A stretch of DNA of 64,000 nt from Methylobacterium tardum (lineage in GTDB: Bacteria > Pseudomonadota > Alphaproteobacteria > Rhizobiales > Beijerinckiaceae), in NCBI RefSeq assembly GCF_023546765.1, contig NZ_CP097484.1, forward strand, positions 2,264,001 to 2,328,000, in the 5' to 3' direction. The notes beneath the pieces were generated by a model. That model saw only the letters and a list, made by a program, of their open reading frames with translations, was not told where the DNA came from and searched no databases. Shown in pieces: positions 17,597 to 28,901 of the stretch. The position numbers and the translations under genes were made by a program. Within the stretch, counting starts at the first letter, position 1, and each line of letters begins with the position of its first letter.

Positions 17597-18613
17597 TCAG
17601 GCGGCCCGCGCTTCCGGGGCCGCGCGGGCGACCAGCGCCACCGCGTCGCGCAGGGTCGCGAGGTCGGCCTCCGGCCGCATCCCGTAGGTCGAGAGGTGGC
17701 GCCGGTAGGCCCGGGCCCCGGGCCGGCCGTTGAACAGCCCGAGCATGTGGCGGGTGACCGCGTGCAGGCGCTCACCCCGGGCCAGGACCGAAGCGACATA
17801 TGGCTCGAACGCCGCCACCGCCGCGAAGGCGTCGGCGGCCGGCGCGGGGACGCCGAACAAGGCGGGATCGACGTCGAGCAGCAGCGCCGGCTCGGTATAG
17901 GCGGCCCGGCCGACCATCACGCCGTCGACCGCGTCGAGCTGCGACCGCACCGCCGCGAGGTCGCGCAGGCCGCCGTTGACCGAGACCGGAAGCCCGGGGA
18001 GCCGCCGCTTCAGCCGCGCCGCCCGGCCGTAATCGAGGGGCGGCACGTCCCGGTTCTCCTTGGGCGAGAGACCCTGAAGCCAGGCCTTGCGGGCGTGGAC
18101 GATGAGGCCATCGACGCCGGCCGCCACCACCGCATCCGCGAGGCTGTCGAGCGCCGCCTCGGGGTCCTGATCGTCGACGCCGATCCGGCACTTCACCGTC
18201 ACCGGCACGGAGACGGCGGCCTTCATGGCCGCCACGCAGCCGCCGACCAGCGCCGGCTCGCGCATCAGGCAGGCGCCGAAGCGGCCCTCCTGCACCCGGT
18301 CCGAGGGGCAGCCGACATTGAGGTTGACCTCGTCGTAGCCGAAATCCGTAGCGATCCGCGCGGCCTGGGCCAGCTCCGCCGGGTCCGAGCCGCCGAGCTG
18401 GAGCGCCACCGGGTGTTCGAGGTCCGAGAAGCCGAGCAGGCGCTCGCGCGGACCGTGCAGCACCGCCCCGGTGGTGACCATCTCGGTGTAGAGCCGCGCC
18501 CGCGCCGACAAGGTCCGATGAAACGCCCGGCAATGGCGATCCGTCCAGTCCATCATCGGTGCGATGGAGAAGCGCCAGCCCGCCAGTGCGCCGCGTTCGT
18601 CAGCCGCCGTCAC
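17597..18613 (-). CDS. dusA: tRNA-dihydrouridine(20/20a) synthase DusA
   Basis: About 338 residues. It is an FMN enzyme that reduces uridines 20/20a in the D-loop of tRNAs. Signatures: WRFSIAPMMDWTDRHCRAFH at the N-terminus, VALQLGGSDP, NLNVGCPSDRVQEGRFGACL with the catalytic Cys, KCRIGVDD, IVHARKAWLQGLSPKENR and VSVNGGLRDL. The GTG at 18613 gives the normal N-terminal length; no ATG is available before the conserved motif except the internal MM. The open frame continues upstream antisense to the CDC48 gene for 2.6 kb, which is a GC-rich shadow and not part of dusA. Confidence 0.93.
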   Translation of the reverse strand: MTAADERGALAGWRFSIAPMMDWTDRHCRAFHRTLSARARLYTEMVTTGAVLHGPRERLLGFSDLEHPVALQLGGSDPAELAQAARIATDFGYDEVNLNVGCPSDRVQEGRFGACLMREPALVGGCVAAMKAAVSVPVTVKCRIGVDDQDPEAALDSLADAVVAAGVDGLIVHARKAWLQGLSPKENRDVPPLDYGRAARLKRRLPGLPVSVNGGLRDLAAVRSQLDAVDGVMVGRAAYTEPALLLDVDPALFGVPAPAADAFAAVAAFEPYVASVLARGERLHAVTRHMLGLFNGRPGARAYRRHLSTYGMRPEADLATLRDAVALVARAAPEARAA

Positions 18614-18868
18614 GTGTGCCAGATCCGTCCTGTCCCGAGGTCCCTGCGCGCCGACAGAGCGGTGCTGCCGGGAACGCCGTCGCGCCTGCGAGCCGGCGAT
18701 GAGGGAGGAAGGCGGCTCACTATCACGGGACGGGGATCCCCGAAAAGGTTCGCCCGGCCGGCCCTCTTCCGAACCGGTCGACCGAACCGGTCGGCCGCGG
18801 CGCGGGTTGCCTGAGGAATGCCCAGTGGACGGGCGGCGCGGAGCTTCGCGCGGCCGATGGAGAACCGG

Positions 18869-21136
<2,268 letters not shown>

Positions 21137-21144
21137 TCCCGGGC

Positions 21145-21169
21145 CCAGGTCGGCCTCTGGCCGGCCTGG
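21145..21169 (+). terminator. GC-rich hairpin after the CDC48 gene
   Basis: CCAGGTCGGCC and GGCCGGCCTGG pair over 11 positions (one G-T) with a three-base loop, starting 8 bases after the stop. There is no strong T-run, only ACTTTGG. A likely transcription end. Confidence 0.45.
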
Positions 21170-21170
21170 C

Positions 21171-21438
21171 CAGACTTTGGCGGCACGCCCTCGAGCGGCG
21201 CGGCCGGACCTGCCGGGCCGCCCGGTGTCATTGATCTTCACGTCCGAGAATTGCTGCTCCGTTGTTGTCGACTTACGGAGATACAAATTCTATTCAGCGA
21301 GTTTCAATATGGCCTCAACACGCATGTCTATAAATTAAAGTAATGTTCTTGGAATAAAGATCAAAACTAGAAGTTATTGTTGAATCACGCCGTTGTGAAA
21401 TCGTTCCTGAGAGATTAAGGAGGCTCATCATCCATTTC
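21171..21438. other. AT-rich intergenic stretch before the chemoreceptor gene
   Basis: About 270 bases without a gene. From about 21225 base composition shifts sharply to AT-rich (for example ATACAAATTCTATTC, TATAAATTAAAGTAATG), unlike its surroundings. It ends with AAGGAGG at 21417-21423. It probably holds the chemoreceptor promoter; the composition could also mark imported DNA. No repeat or attachment site was recognised. Confidence 0.5.
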
Positions 21439-23196
21439 TTGGGAGTCAGGGGTGATGGGAAATTTTTTTCAAAGAACAGGCGCGGTCTCATCCGCGCGAT
21501 CGATGCGACGAAGCGTTCGAGTTCGACCATCAGGGCAAAGATCTATGTTCTCGCAGCGAGCATTGTGCTGGCATCTGCGGTCATCCTGGGCTTCGAAAGC
21601 TTTTCGAGTCTTGATCTGATGATGGACGGGCGCAAGGCTGCAATCCGCCATCAGGTCGAGGCCGCGCACAGCATCGTCCTCGCTTTCGGTAAGCAGGCGG
21701 AGGCCGGGACGATCTCCCAGGATGCGGCGAAGCGGAAAGCCGCCGAGGTCCTGCGCGCGATCCGCTACAATGGTGGCGATTACGTCTTCGTCTACGGCAC
21801 GACGCCGGGCGATCTGGGCCGCAATGTCGTCCACCCGGATCCGAAGATCGAGGGCACCAAGAGCCGCGACGACGCGGCCATGATGAGGACCTTCGTCGGA
21901 CGGATGATCGAGCAGGGTCGGGCAGGCGGCGGCTTCACCGCATATCGCTGGCCGCGGCTCGGCGAAACCGAGCCGGCACCGAAGGTCGCATACTCGCTGG
22001 CCTATGAGCCCTGGCAGTGGGTCATATCCTCGGCCCTCTACGTGGACGACATCCAGGCGGCGGGCCAAGCGCGGGTTCTGCGGTCCTTGCTGTGGCTGGG
22101 CCCGCTCTGTCTGGCGATCGTCGCGGGCAGCATCCTGCTGGTCCGCAGCATCACCACGCCGCTGGCGGCCTTCACGGGCGCCCTGCGCCGGCTGGCCGGC
22201 GGTGAATTGACCCTGGCGATTCCGGGAGCGGGTCGGCACGACGAGATCGGCCGCATGGCCGAGGCGGCCGAGGTGTTCCGCGACAGCATGCTGAAGGAGC
22301 GCGCGCTGACCGCCGAACGGCTGGCCGAGCAGGCCAAGCGGGAGGAGCGCGGCCGCTGGATGGAGGATCTCACGCGCAGCTTCGACCGGAGCGCGAGCGC
22401 GCTGCTGCAGCAGGTCGACAGCGCGGCGTCCGGGATGCGGGAGGCCTGCCGCGCCATGTCGGAGACCGCCGTCGAGACCGCCAAGCAGGCCGGCTCGGCG
22501 GCGCTCTCGGTCCGGCAGGCCTCGGCCAACGTGCAGACCGTGGCGGCGGCCACCGAGGAGCTGACCGCCTCGATCGCGGAGATCGGCGGCCAAGCCCTCA
22601 AATCGGCGGAGATCGCCGGCCAGGCGGTGAGCGAGGCCGGGCTCACCGACCATCAGATCCGCGGGCTCGCGGGCGCGGCGGAACGGATCGGCGAGGTCGT
22701 GCGGATCATCTCGGCGATTGCCGCGCAGACGAACCTGCTGGCCCTCAACGCCACGATCGAGGCGGCGCGGGCCGGCGAGGCCGGGCGCGGCTTCGCCGTG
22801 GTGGCGGCCGAGGTGAAAGGCTTGGCCGGGCAGACCGCGAAGGCAACTGAGGAGATCACCGCGCAGATCGGCGCCATCCAGCGCGAGTCCTCCGTGGCCG
22901 TGGGCGCGGTCCAGTCGATCGGCCGGACGGTGGAGTCGATGAACGCGATCGCCAGCGTGATCGCGGCGGCGGTCGAGCAGCAGCGCGCCGCCACGGGCGA
23001 CATCTCGCGCAACATCGAGGAGGCGTCCCAGGGCACCGACGCGGTGAGCAACACGGTGGTGTCGGCCTCAGCCGCCGCCGACGAGACGCGCCGCCTGGCG
23101 CATGACGTGGGCGAGGCGGCCGGCGGTGTGAGCCGCAGCGCGGAGGCGCTGCGGGCCGAAGTGGTGCGCTTCCTCGCCGATATGCGCGCGGCTTGA
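21439..23196 (+). CDS. Methyl-accepting chemotaxis protein (cache sensor, HAMP, MA domain)
   Basis: About 585 residues. TM1 (about 34-56), a periplasmic single-cache domain ([20 protein letters not shown], then [20 protein letters not shown]), TM2 (about 215-235), a HAMP linker ([20 protein letters not shown]), and a signalling domain with the conserved hairpin tip [20 protein letters not shown] followed by [19 protein letters not shown]. It should sense a small molecule and signal to CheA. The start is doubtful: the frame opens only with TTG at 21439. The ATG at 21455 with a good ribosome site (CAGGGGTG) would be in frame if the T7 run at 21463-21469 were T8. Confidence 0.9.
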   Translation: MGVRGDGKFFSKNRRGLIRAIDATKRSSSTIRAKIYVLAASIVLASAVILGFESFSSLDLMMDGRKAAIRHQVEAAHSIVLAFGKQAEAGTISQDAAKRKAAEVLRAIRYNGGDYVFVYGTTPGDLGRNVVHPDPKIEGTKSRDDAAMMRTFVGRMIEQGRAGGGFTAYRWPRLGETEPAPKVAYSLAYEPWQWVISSALYVDDIQAAGQARVLRSLLWLGPLCLAIVAGSILLVRSITTPLAAFTGALRRLAGGELTLAIPGAGRHDEIGRMAEAAEVFRDSMLKERALTAERLAEQAKREERGRWMEDLTRSFDRSASALLQQVDSAASGMREACRAMSETAVETAKQAGSAALSVRQASANVQTVAAATEELTASIAEIGGQALKSAEIAGQAVSEAGLTDHQIRGLAGAAERIGEVVRIISAIAAQTNLLALNATIEAARAGEAGRGFAVVAAEVKGLAGQTAKATEEITAQIGAIQRESSVAVGAVQSIGRTVESMNAIASVIAAAVEQQRAATGDISRNIEEASQGTDAVSNTVVSASAAADETRRLAHDVGEAAGGVSRSAEALRAEVVRFLADMRAA

Positions 23197-23251
23197 GGGG
23201 GCAACCCGCCGTTTCAAGGCTCGGACTTGGGCCCGGCGCGACCGGTGCCGC

Positions 23252-24127
23252 TCAGAAGACCGGCATCGCGCCCGCGACGGTGACGAGGGCGCCGGACGTG
23301 TAGCTGCTCTCCTCGGAAGCCAGCATCACGTAGGCTGAGGCGAGCTCGGCCGGCTGGCCGGGGCGCCCGAACGGAACCTGGCTGCCGAACGTCTTCACCG
23401 AATCCTGGCTCATCCCGGACGGGATGAACGGCGTCCAGATCGGACCCGGCAGCACGCCGTTCACGCGCACGCCCTTCTCGGCGAGGAGCTGGGCGAGGCT
23501 CAGCACCATGTTGCTCAGCGCACCCTTGGTGGCGCTGTAGGCCATGAGCGACGGCATCGGGTGCTTGGAGTTCACCGAGGAGGTGAAGATCACCGAAGCG
23601 CCGGGCTTGAGATGCGCCAGCGCCGCCTTGGTCACGTAGAACGGCCCGAACACGTTGGTGCGGAAATGGTCCTCGAAGATGGAATCCTCGATGGCGGCGA
23701 GGTCCTCGTTTGGCTGCTGGAACGCGCCGTTGTTGACCAGAACGTCGAGGCGCCCGAACGTCTCCACCGTGCGGGCGACGATCTGGCGCCCGTAGGCCGC
23801 GTCCTTGAGGTCGCCCGGCAGGAGCAGCGCGCGCCGGCCCGCCTTCTCGATCCAGCCGGCCACCGCCTCGGCGTCCGCCTGCTCCTCCGGCAGGTAGGAG
23901 ATGGCGACGTCGGCCCCTTCCCGGGCGAACGCGATGGCAACGGCGCGGCCGATGCCGCTGTCGCCGCCGGTGATCAGCGCGGCCTGGCCGGTGAGCTTGC
24001 CCGAGCCCGTGTAGCTCGCCTCGCCGTGGTCGGGCTCGGGCGCCATGCGGCCGGTCTTGCCCGGAAAGCTCTGGGGCTGCGCCTCGAAGGGCGGACGGGG
24101 ATACTTGCTGAGCGGATCAGTGGTCAC
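23252..24127 (-). CDS. SDR family NAD(P)-dependent oxidoreductase (YghA-like)
   Basis: 291 residues from GTG 24127 (CGGAGA eight bases upstream). A roughly 40-residue proline-rich leader (KYPRPPFEAQPQSFPGKTG) precedes the Rossmann domain, as in YghA-like and general stress SDRs. Cofactor motif ITGGDSGIGRAVA, then LVNNGAFQ, catalytic Ser in VIFTSSVNSKHP and Tyr/Lys in MAYSATKGAL. It ends VTVAGAMPVF. It reduces or oxidises an unknown alcohol or aldehyde. The upstream in-frame extension to 24235 lacks support. Confidence 0.9.
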   Translation of the reverse strand: MTTDPLSKYPRPPFEAQPQSFPGKTGRMAPEPDHGEASYTGSGKLTGQAALITGGDSGIGRAVAIAFAREGADVAISYLPEEQADAEAVAGWIEKAGRRALLLPGDLKDAAYGRQIVARTVETFGRLDVLVNNGAFQQPNEDLAAIEDSIFEDHFRTNVFGPFYVTKAALAHLKPGASVIFTSSVNSKHPMPSLMAYSATKGALSNMVLSLAQLLAEKGVRVNGVLPGPIWTPFIPSGMSQDSVKTFGSQVPFGRPGQPAELASAYVMLASEESSYTSGALVTVAGAMPVF

Positions 24128-24328
24128 GCGTGGTCTCCGGGTGGGGTGCCGGTCCAACTGCCCCGCGTCCGGGGTGTTCCGGGTCCGCGTCCACGCGTTC
24201 GGTTCGATCGAGTCCCGGGGATCAGATACGCTCATCCGGTTCGGAATGTGGGACTACAGCGGCGGGCGCTGCGCCGACACAGGTCAGCAACAGGGGCTCG
24301 TCAATCTTGGCGGAGAGGAGGCGCCCCA

Positions 24329-24448
24329 ATGATCGATATTCGACCTGAGGATCGAACCGCCCGCGTCATCGATCGCGCGCTGCTCGGCGCGGCGATGCTC
24401 TCGCTCACCTTCGGCCTGGCCACGGGCCTGTGGGGGCTGCTGCAGTGA
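24329..24448 (+). CDS. Small single-pass membrane protein (39 aa), unknown
   Basis: Starts MIDIRPEDRTARVIDRALLG and has one hydrophobic helix (LLGAAMLSLTFGLATGLWGL). The ribosome site GGAGAGGAGG sits eight bases before the ATG and is unusually strong, which is the main reason to call it. No family recognised. Confidence 0.5.
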   Translation: MIDIRPEDRTARVIDRALLGAAMLSLTFGLATGLWGLLQ

Positions 24449-24645
24449 GCCGGACGCGCCATGCCGCTTCGGTTCGCGATGCCTGATCCGGGTCGGGGCC
24501 CCTGCGATGCGCCGGCCCGGGTTCGACCGAACCGCTGCGGCGCTGATCGGAATCGGTCTCGCGATTCTCGCACGCGCGCTCCTGCTCGGGGGTATACCGT
24601 GAAGGGTCGGAGCAGATCGGCCGCTCCCACCGGGGACTGGACGCG

Positions 24646-24858
24646 ATGCTGAACCGTGCCGTGGTGGCCGCCCTGGTCTTCGCAGCGGCGGCATTCCTCC
24701 TCTACCTCGCAAACCTCGCCCGCGAGGCCTTGTCGCCCAACGAGCCCTACGCAGCCAGCATCGGGCTGACTCTCGACCAATGCGCCGCCGCGCAGAACGG
24801 TCTCTCGTCCGCGGACGCCCGGGCCTATTGCCGGCGGCCCGTGCCGAAGCGCCTCTGA
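24646..24858 (+). CDS. Small membrane-anchored protein with two cysteines, unknown
   Basis: 70 residues: an N-terminal membrane segment (VVAALVFAAAAFLLYLANLA) and a short tail with DQCAAAQNG and RAYCRRP. The tail probably lies in the periplasm, where the cysteines could pair. A GGGGA ribosome site lies upstream and a strong hairpin terminator follows 38 bases after the stop. No family recognised. Confidence 0.5.
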   Translation: MLNRAVVAALVFAAAAFLLYLANLAREALSPNEPYAASIGLTLDQCAAAQNGLSSADARAYCRRPVPKRL

Positions 24859-24896
24859 TCGCTCGGACGCGACACGCCCGATCCATGAACGCGAAG

Positions 24897-24922
24897 CGCC
24901 CCAGGAGCTGAGTCCTGGGGCG
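24897..24922. terminator. Bidirectional hairpin terminator
   Basis: CGCCCCAGGA-GCTGAG-TCCTGGGGCG is a perfect 10-base-pair stem with a six-base loop, placed between two convergent genes (stop at 24858, stop at 24989). Confidence 0.7.
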
Positions 24923-24988
24923 GCCTTCGACGGGGCGACCAGTCTGATCGGGCTGGGGAGGCTCAGCCGAAGGCCAGAGCCGGGCCGC

Positions 24989-25795
24989 TCAGTAGCTGCC
25001 GAACTTGTAATTCACACCCACACGGCCGAGCACGCCTTCGTTCTGGAAGCGCGTCGCGAAGGCGTTGACGTTCCGGTAGGTCGGGAGGACCGGGATCGTG
25101 CGGGTGCCGAGGTCGTAGTAGAGCGCCTCACCCTTCACCGTCACCGCGCTGGAGCGGAAGAAGTTCAGGAAGGAATCGGTCGGGAGGGCGTACTCGACGC
25201 CGCCACCGACCGCGTAGCCGGTCTCGGTGCGCGAGCGGCTCCCGTAGTAGTTCGGCTGGATGTCCGTCTGGAAGAGGCTGGCGCGGTAGGTCTGGCCCGC
25301 ATAGGCGAAACCGCCCGTCGCGTAGACCAGGGTACGGTCGAAGGCATAGCCGACGCGGCCGCGCACGGTCCCGAGGTAGTCGCCCGACTGGCGGAAGCTG
25401 TTGGTTCCGGCGAGATTGCTCTTGTAGCTGTTACGACCGCGCAGATCGGTATAGGCCGCATCGGCCTCAACGCCGACGACGAAACCGGATCCCGGCGTGA
25501 ACTGGTGATTGTAGCCGACCTGGCCGCCGCCCGTGAAACCGTCCCGCTGCAACGGCACCGAGATTGAATAGTTGCCAAGCGGGATACCAGTGCTCGTCCG
25601 GATCACGCCCGCGGTATTGGTGACATCCTTGGTTGACGTGATGTAACCGGCGTTGATGCCGAAGTAAGCGCCGGTCCAGGTGAAGACCGGCAGCGGGACC
25701 GGGGCCGGCGGAAGCGCGCGGCGGGGCAGATCTGCCGCCGAGGCAGCCGCCGTTAGGGTGGCGAGGATAACTGCGGATGTGAGGATGTTCTTCAT
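24989..25795 (-). CDS. Outer membrane beta-barrel protein (Omp25/porin-like)
   Basis: 268 residues. A cleavable signal peptide (MKNILTSAVILATLTAAASA, then ADLPRR) is followed by the alphaproteobacterial start of mature barrel proteins, PVFTWTGAYFGINAGY. Alternating aromatic strands continue to the end, which is NYKFGSY; the final aromatic residue is the barrel assembly signal. Motifs such as GGGQVGYNHQF and GFVVGVEADAAY match the small Omp25/Omp31-like family rich in Rhizobiales. It is a single gene with an AT-rich promoter region upstream and a terminator downstream. Its role is probably structural or permeability. Confidence 0.9.
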   Translation of the reverse strand: MKNILTSAVILATLTAAASAADLPRRALPPAPVPLPVFTWTGAYFGINAGYITSTKDVTNTAGVIRTSTGIPLGNYSISVPLQRDGFTGGGQVGYNHQFTPGSGFVVGVEADAAYTDLRGRNSYKSNLAGTNSFRQSGDYLGTVRGRVGYAFDRTLVYATGGFAYAGQTYRASLFQTDIQPNYYGSRSRTETGYAVGGGVEYALPTDSFLNFFRSSAVTVKGEALYYDLGTRTIPVLPTYRNVNAFATRFQNEGVLGRVGVNYKFGSY

Positions 25796-26062
25796 GTCGG
25801 TCGGTTCCGAGAATTCGATGCCGGTGCCGACGTATCTCAGTCCAATTGGTCTGTCTGTGTCCGTGTTACAACAGAAAAAATCAAGTCTATTGATAGAATA
25901 TTCGGATAATATTCGCGTTTATCTGACTTTTAAATCACGCAGTACGATGTTTTTCTGCGGGCATGTACGATAAATGGCCGATTGAGTTACATGTAATCTT
26001 GTGTTTCATTTCGAATGCGGCGGGGAGCTGCCGCGCTCTGTTCGGCACGGACTGGAAAGAAG
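25796..26062. promoter_or_regulatory. AT-rich promoter region of the OMP gene with a palindrome
   Basis: No gene is seen here. The stretch 25855-26020 is AT-rich, unlike its neighbourhood. It contains the perfect inverted repeat GAATATT-CGGAT-AATATTC (25896-25914), about 100 bases before the OMP start, which could be a regulator site. Confidence 0.45.
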
Positions 26063-26097
26063 AGCGGCGCCCGATCGGACTTCGATCGGGCGCCGCT
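26063..26097 (-). terminator. Strong hairpin terminator after ureE
   Basis: A perfect 15-base-pair stem (AGCGGCGCCCGATCG and its complement at 26083-26097) with a five-base loop. On the minus strand it is followed by CTTCTTTCC. It lies 59 bases after the ureE stop. Confidence 0.75.
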
Positions 26098-26155
26098 CCG
26101 GAACCTGCTTCATGCCGCCTCAAGCCGGAGCGTCCAGGCTCCGGTCAAGCGTTCT

Positions 26156-26764
26156 CTAGTGGTCGTGGCTGCAGCCGGGACCGTGCACGTGCCCATGACC
26201 ATGATCGTGGTGGCTGTGTTGGTGGACATGATCGTGGGCGTGATCGTGTCCAGGATCACCCGCATGGTGATGATCGTGCCCATGATGGTCATGGCCGTGA
26301 TGGTCATGACTGTGATCGTGGCCGCAGGTGCTGTGATCGTGGGCCGCGCGTTCGGGACGGAAGGCGCGGGAGACCGGGCTCGCGTGGCAGCCCTGGCCGC
26401 GCACCAGCTCGGCCGTCGCAGGCGTTGCCGGGACGTAGAGCACGTCGGCGGCGATCTCGGCGGGCACGTGGCTGCCGCCGAGCTGCCAGGCCAGGCGCAT
26501 CAGCCGGGCGGGGTTTTCCGCGCGCACCTCGAGGAGATCCTCCGTGGCGGCGCGCACCGCGACCAGCCGGCCGTCGTCGAGGCGCAGGGCGTCGCCATCC
26601 TCGAGGGGCGCGGCCTTGGTGAGCGCCACCGCGAAGTCGAGGCCGCCCTCGGCAACGAGCGACCCCGCGACGGCCTCCCGGCCAGCGTGGTCGAGGCTCA
26701 CCGTGTCGGCGATGCGGTCGGCGCGCACCGCGGCGCGGCGGACGATCGTGGTGGCTGTCGGCAT
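26156..26764 (-). CDS. ureE: Urease accessory protein UreE with long His-rich tail
   Basis: 202 residues, longer than the usual 150 or so because of the tail. The N-terminal substrate-like domain (about 1-75) and metal-binding domain (about 76-145; LRLDDGRLVAVRAATEDLLE, MRLAWQLGGSHVPAEI) are typical; the conserved nickel-site His is in RGQGCHASP. From about residue 143 the tail is mostly His, Asp and Gly with more than twenty His, ending GHVHGPGCSHDH. UreE delivers nickel to urease and the tail stores it. No other urease gene lies in the window: the neighbours are an OMP gene and a lipoprotein, so this ureE is separated from its operon or serves another nickel need. Confidence 0.9.
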   Translation of the reverse strand: MPTATTIVRRAAVRADRIADTVSLDHAGREAVAGSLVAEGGLDFAVALTKAAPLEDGDALRLDDGRLVAVRAATEDLLEVRAENPARLMRLAWQLGGSHVPAEIAADVLYVPATPATAELVRGQGCHASPVSRAFRPERAAHDHSTCGHDHSHDHHGHDHHGHDHHHAGDPGHDHAHDHVHQHSHHDHGHGHVHGPGCSHDH

Positions 26765-26981
26765 GGGACCCTCGGATGGAGGCCGGATCTGGCGCTGCGG
26801 CCCCGTCCGGGCGCCGCCTCAGGCCCGAGGCATAAGGCGAGACGCGAGCCCGGCGCAACTCCGGACGACCCGGGTGGAACCTTAGCCATATAGTCGACAT
26901 TCCCTTCCTGCTAAGCTCGGCGCGATCCGCCGCGGTCACGGCCAGCGGCCGGATCCGATGCACAAGGGAGTTCTGGGGACC

Positions 26982-27251
26982 ATGAAGAAGCTGACTGCCG
27001 CGGCCCTCGCCACCATCGCCGCCCTCTCGCTGGGCGCCTGCAACACGCCGGAGGACCGGGCGCTCGGCGGCGCCGGCCTCGGCGCGCTCACCGGTGCGGC
27101 GATCGGCGCGGCCGCCACGGGGCGGGCCGGCGGCGCCCTCGCGGGCGCGGCGATCGGCGGCGCCGGCGGCGCCATCGTGGGCGCCTCGACCGCGCCGCGC
27201 TGCCCCTACGGCACCTACCGCGACGCCTACGGCAACATCTACTGCCGCTGA
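26982..27251 (+). CDS. Small lipoprotein with glycine-zipper segment
   Basis: 89 residues starting MKKLTAAALATIAALSLGAC, a signal peptide with lipobox. The mature part is Gly/Ala-rich (GAGLGALTGAAIGAAATG, then GGALAGAAIGGAGGAIVGA), a glycine zipper that may insert in the membrane. It ends with PRCPYGTYRDAYGNIYCR, containing a cysteine pair. Similar lipoproteins are common in Rhizobiales; the function is unknown. The ATG at 26982 has GGGGA upstream. Confidence 0.75.
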   Translation: MKKLTAAALATIAALSLGACNTPEDRALGGAGLGALTGAAIGAAATGRAGGALAGAAIGGAGGAIVGASTAPRCPYGTYRDAYGNIYCR

Positions 27252-27406
27252 GCCGGCTGCGTCGGGGGCCGGGCGCGTCCCGGCCCTTCCGCGCCGCGTG
27301 AGGAGCGGCTATCCCGGCGCTCGGCCGGGCGCGTCCCCGGTGACGGACGCACGCCGCCGCCAATGATTGCACCACTTCTACCCGTCGCACCGGGGCCGCG
27401 CCGCCC

Positions 27407-28147
27407 ATGAACCAGGGCGACCGGGCTCAGGGCGTCTGGGGCAAGATCGGCGGGGCCGGTCTCGGTCTGGCCATCGGCGGTCCGCTCGGGGCGCTGGTCG
27501 GCGGCGTCGCCGGGCATTTCCTGCTCGACCGCGTCGGCGCGCCTTTCGGCCGGACGCCCCGGGACGTGGTGTTCACCACGGGCCTCGTGGCGCTGGCGGC
27601 CAAGATGGCCAAATCCGACGGCGTCGTGCTTCCGTCCGAGGTCGAGGCGTTCGGCCGCGTCGTGCAGGTCGATCCGGCCGCGCGCCCCGGCGTCGAGCGC
27701 CTGTTCGACCTCGCCAAGAAGACCACCAACGGCTTCGAGGCCTACGCCCGTCAGCTCGCCACGACCTTCGGCGATGAGCCCGCTTTGCTCGAGGACGTGC
27801 TCGACGGCCTGTTCCAGATCGCGGGCGCCGACGGGGCGCTCCACGAGGCGGAGGAACGCTACCTGCGCGCCGTCTCCGGCATCTTCGGCTTCGGCGAGGC
27901 CGCGTTCCAGCGCATCGCCGCCCGGCATGTCCGCCTGCCGGACGATCCCTACATCGTGCTCGGGCTGGACCGCGACGTCGGCGACGCGACGTTGAAGACG
28001 CGCCACCGGGCGCTCGTCGCCGAGCACCACCCCGACCGGGCGCTGGCCCGTGGCCTGCCCGCCGAGGCGGTGGCGATCGCCACGCGGCGTCTGGCCGCGA
28101 TCAACGCGGCCTACGATCGGATCGCGCAGGAGCGGGGGCTGCGGTGA
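27407..28147 (+). CDS. DjlA-like co-chaperone: glycine-zipper N-terminus, TerB domain, J domain
   Basis: 246 residues. N-terminal glycine-rich helix (GLGLAIGGPLGALVGGVAG), a TerB-type helical domain (about 52-165; LVALAAKMAKSDGVVLPSEV and DGLFQIAGADGALHEAEERY) and a C-terminal J domain (about 180-246) with the essential HPD in HHPDRA. It should recruit DnaK to a membrane site. It overlaps the next gene, an AmpD-type amidase, by four bases (GTGA), so a link to cell-wall recycling or envelope stress is plausible but inferred. Confidence 0.85.
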   Translation: MNQGDRAQGVWGKIGGAGLGLAIGGPLGALVGGVAGHFLLDRVGAPFGRTPRDVVFTTGLVALAAKMAKSDGVVLPSEVEAFGRVVQVDPAARPGVERLFDLAKKTTNGFEAYARQLATTFGDEPALLEDVLDGLFQIAGADGALHEAEERYLRAVSGIFGFGEAAFQRIAARHVRLPDDPYIVLGLDRDVGDATLKTRHRALVAEHHPDRALARGLPAEAVAIATRRLAAINAAYDRIAQERGLR

Positions 28148-28898
28148 GTCTCGTCCCGGACAGCCCCCTCGCCCGCCGCGTCGCGCCCTCGCCGAACCAC
28201 GGCGAGCGCCGGACCGGCCGGCCCGACATGCTGGTCCTGCACTACACCGGCATGGAGAGCGGGGCCGCCGCCCTGGCGCGCCTGCGCGACCCGCTGAGCG
28301 AGGTCTCGGCCCACTACCTCGTGTTCGAGGATGGCGGCATCGTCCAGATGGTGCCGGAGGTCCGGCGAGCCGGCATGCGGGCGCGGGGTCCTGGAAGGGC
28401 GAGACCGACATCAACTCCCGGGCGATCGGGATCGAGATCGTCCACCCGGGTCATGCCGGCGGGCTGCCGCCCTACCCGGACGCGCAGATCGAAGCGGTGA
28501 TCGCGCTGGCGCGGGACGTCCTGTCCCGCTGGCCGATCCCGCCGGAACGGGTGCTTGCCCATTCCGACATCGCCCCGGAGCGCAAGGAGGATCCGGGCGA
28601 GACCTTTCCGTGGGACCGCCTCGCCGCGGCGGGGATCGGCCATCTCGTACCGCCCGCCGCCATCCGGGACGGCCGCTTCTTCGCGCAGGGCGATGCCGGC
28701 CAGCCCGTGGAGGCCCTGCAGGCGATGTTCGCCCTCTACGGGTACGACCTGCCGGTCACCGGGCTGTTCGATGCGCGCACGCACGCGGTCGTCACCGCGT
28801 TCCAGCGCCATTTCCGGCAGGCGCGGGTGGACGGCGTGGCCGATGCGTCGACCATCACCACCCTGCGCGACCTGATCGCGGCCCTGCCGGCGGCCTGA
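28144..28898 (+). pseudogene. N-acetylmuramoyl-L-alanine amidase AmpD family, frameshifted
   Basis: An Amidase_2 domain followed by a peptidoglycan-binding domain. The frame from 28144 gives MLVLHYTGMESGAAALARLR and SAHYLVFEDGGIVQMVPEVR with the zinc His in VLHYTG, then fails. The right frame continues HAGAGSWKGETDINSRAIGI, IEIVHPGH, VLAHSDIAPERKEDPG (zinc His and conserved Asp) and a C-terminal peptidoglycan-binding repeat (VEALQAMFALYGYDLPVTG) to 28898. One base is missing between 28371 and 28372: the conserved AWHAG needs GCC-TGG-CAT but the sequence reads GCCGGCAT. It cuts anhydro-muropeptides during recycling. About 251 residues once repaired. Coupled to the J-domain gene. Confidence 0.85.
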
Positions 28899-28901
28899 TC
28901 G

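Noticed and set aside
24449..24645. Small overlapping frames between two small membrane proteins
   Set aside because: Arg/Pro-rich, without ribosome sites or hydrophobic pattern.
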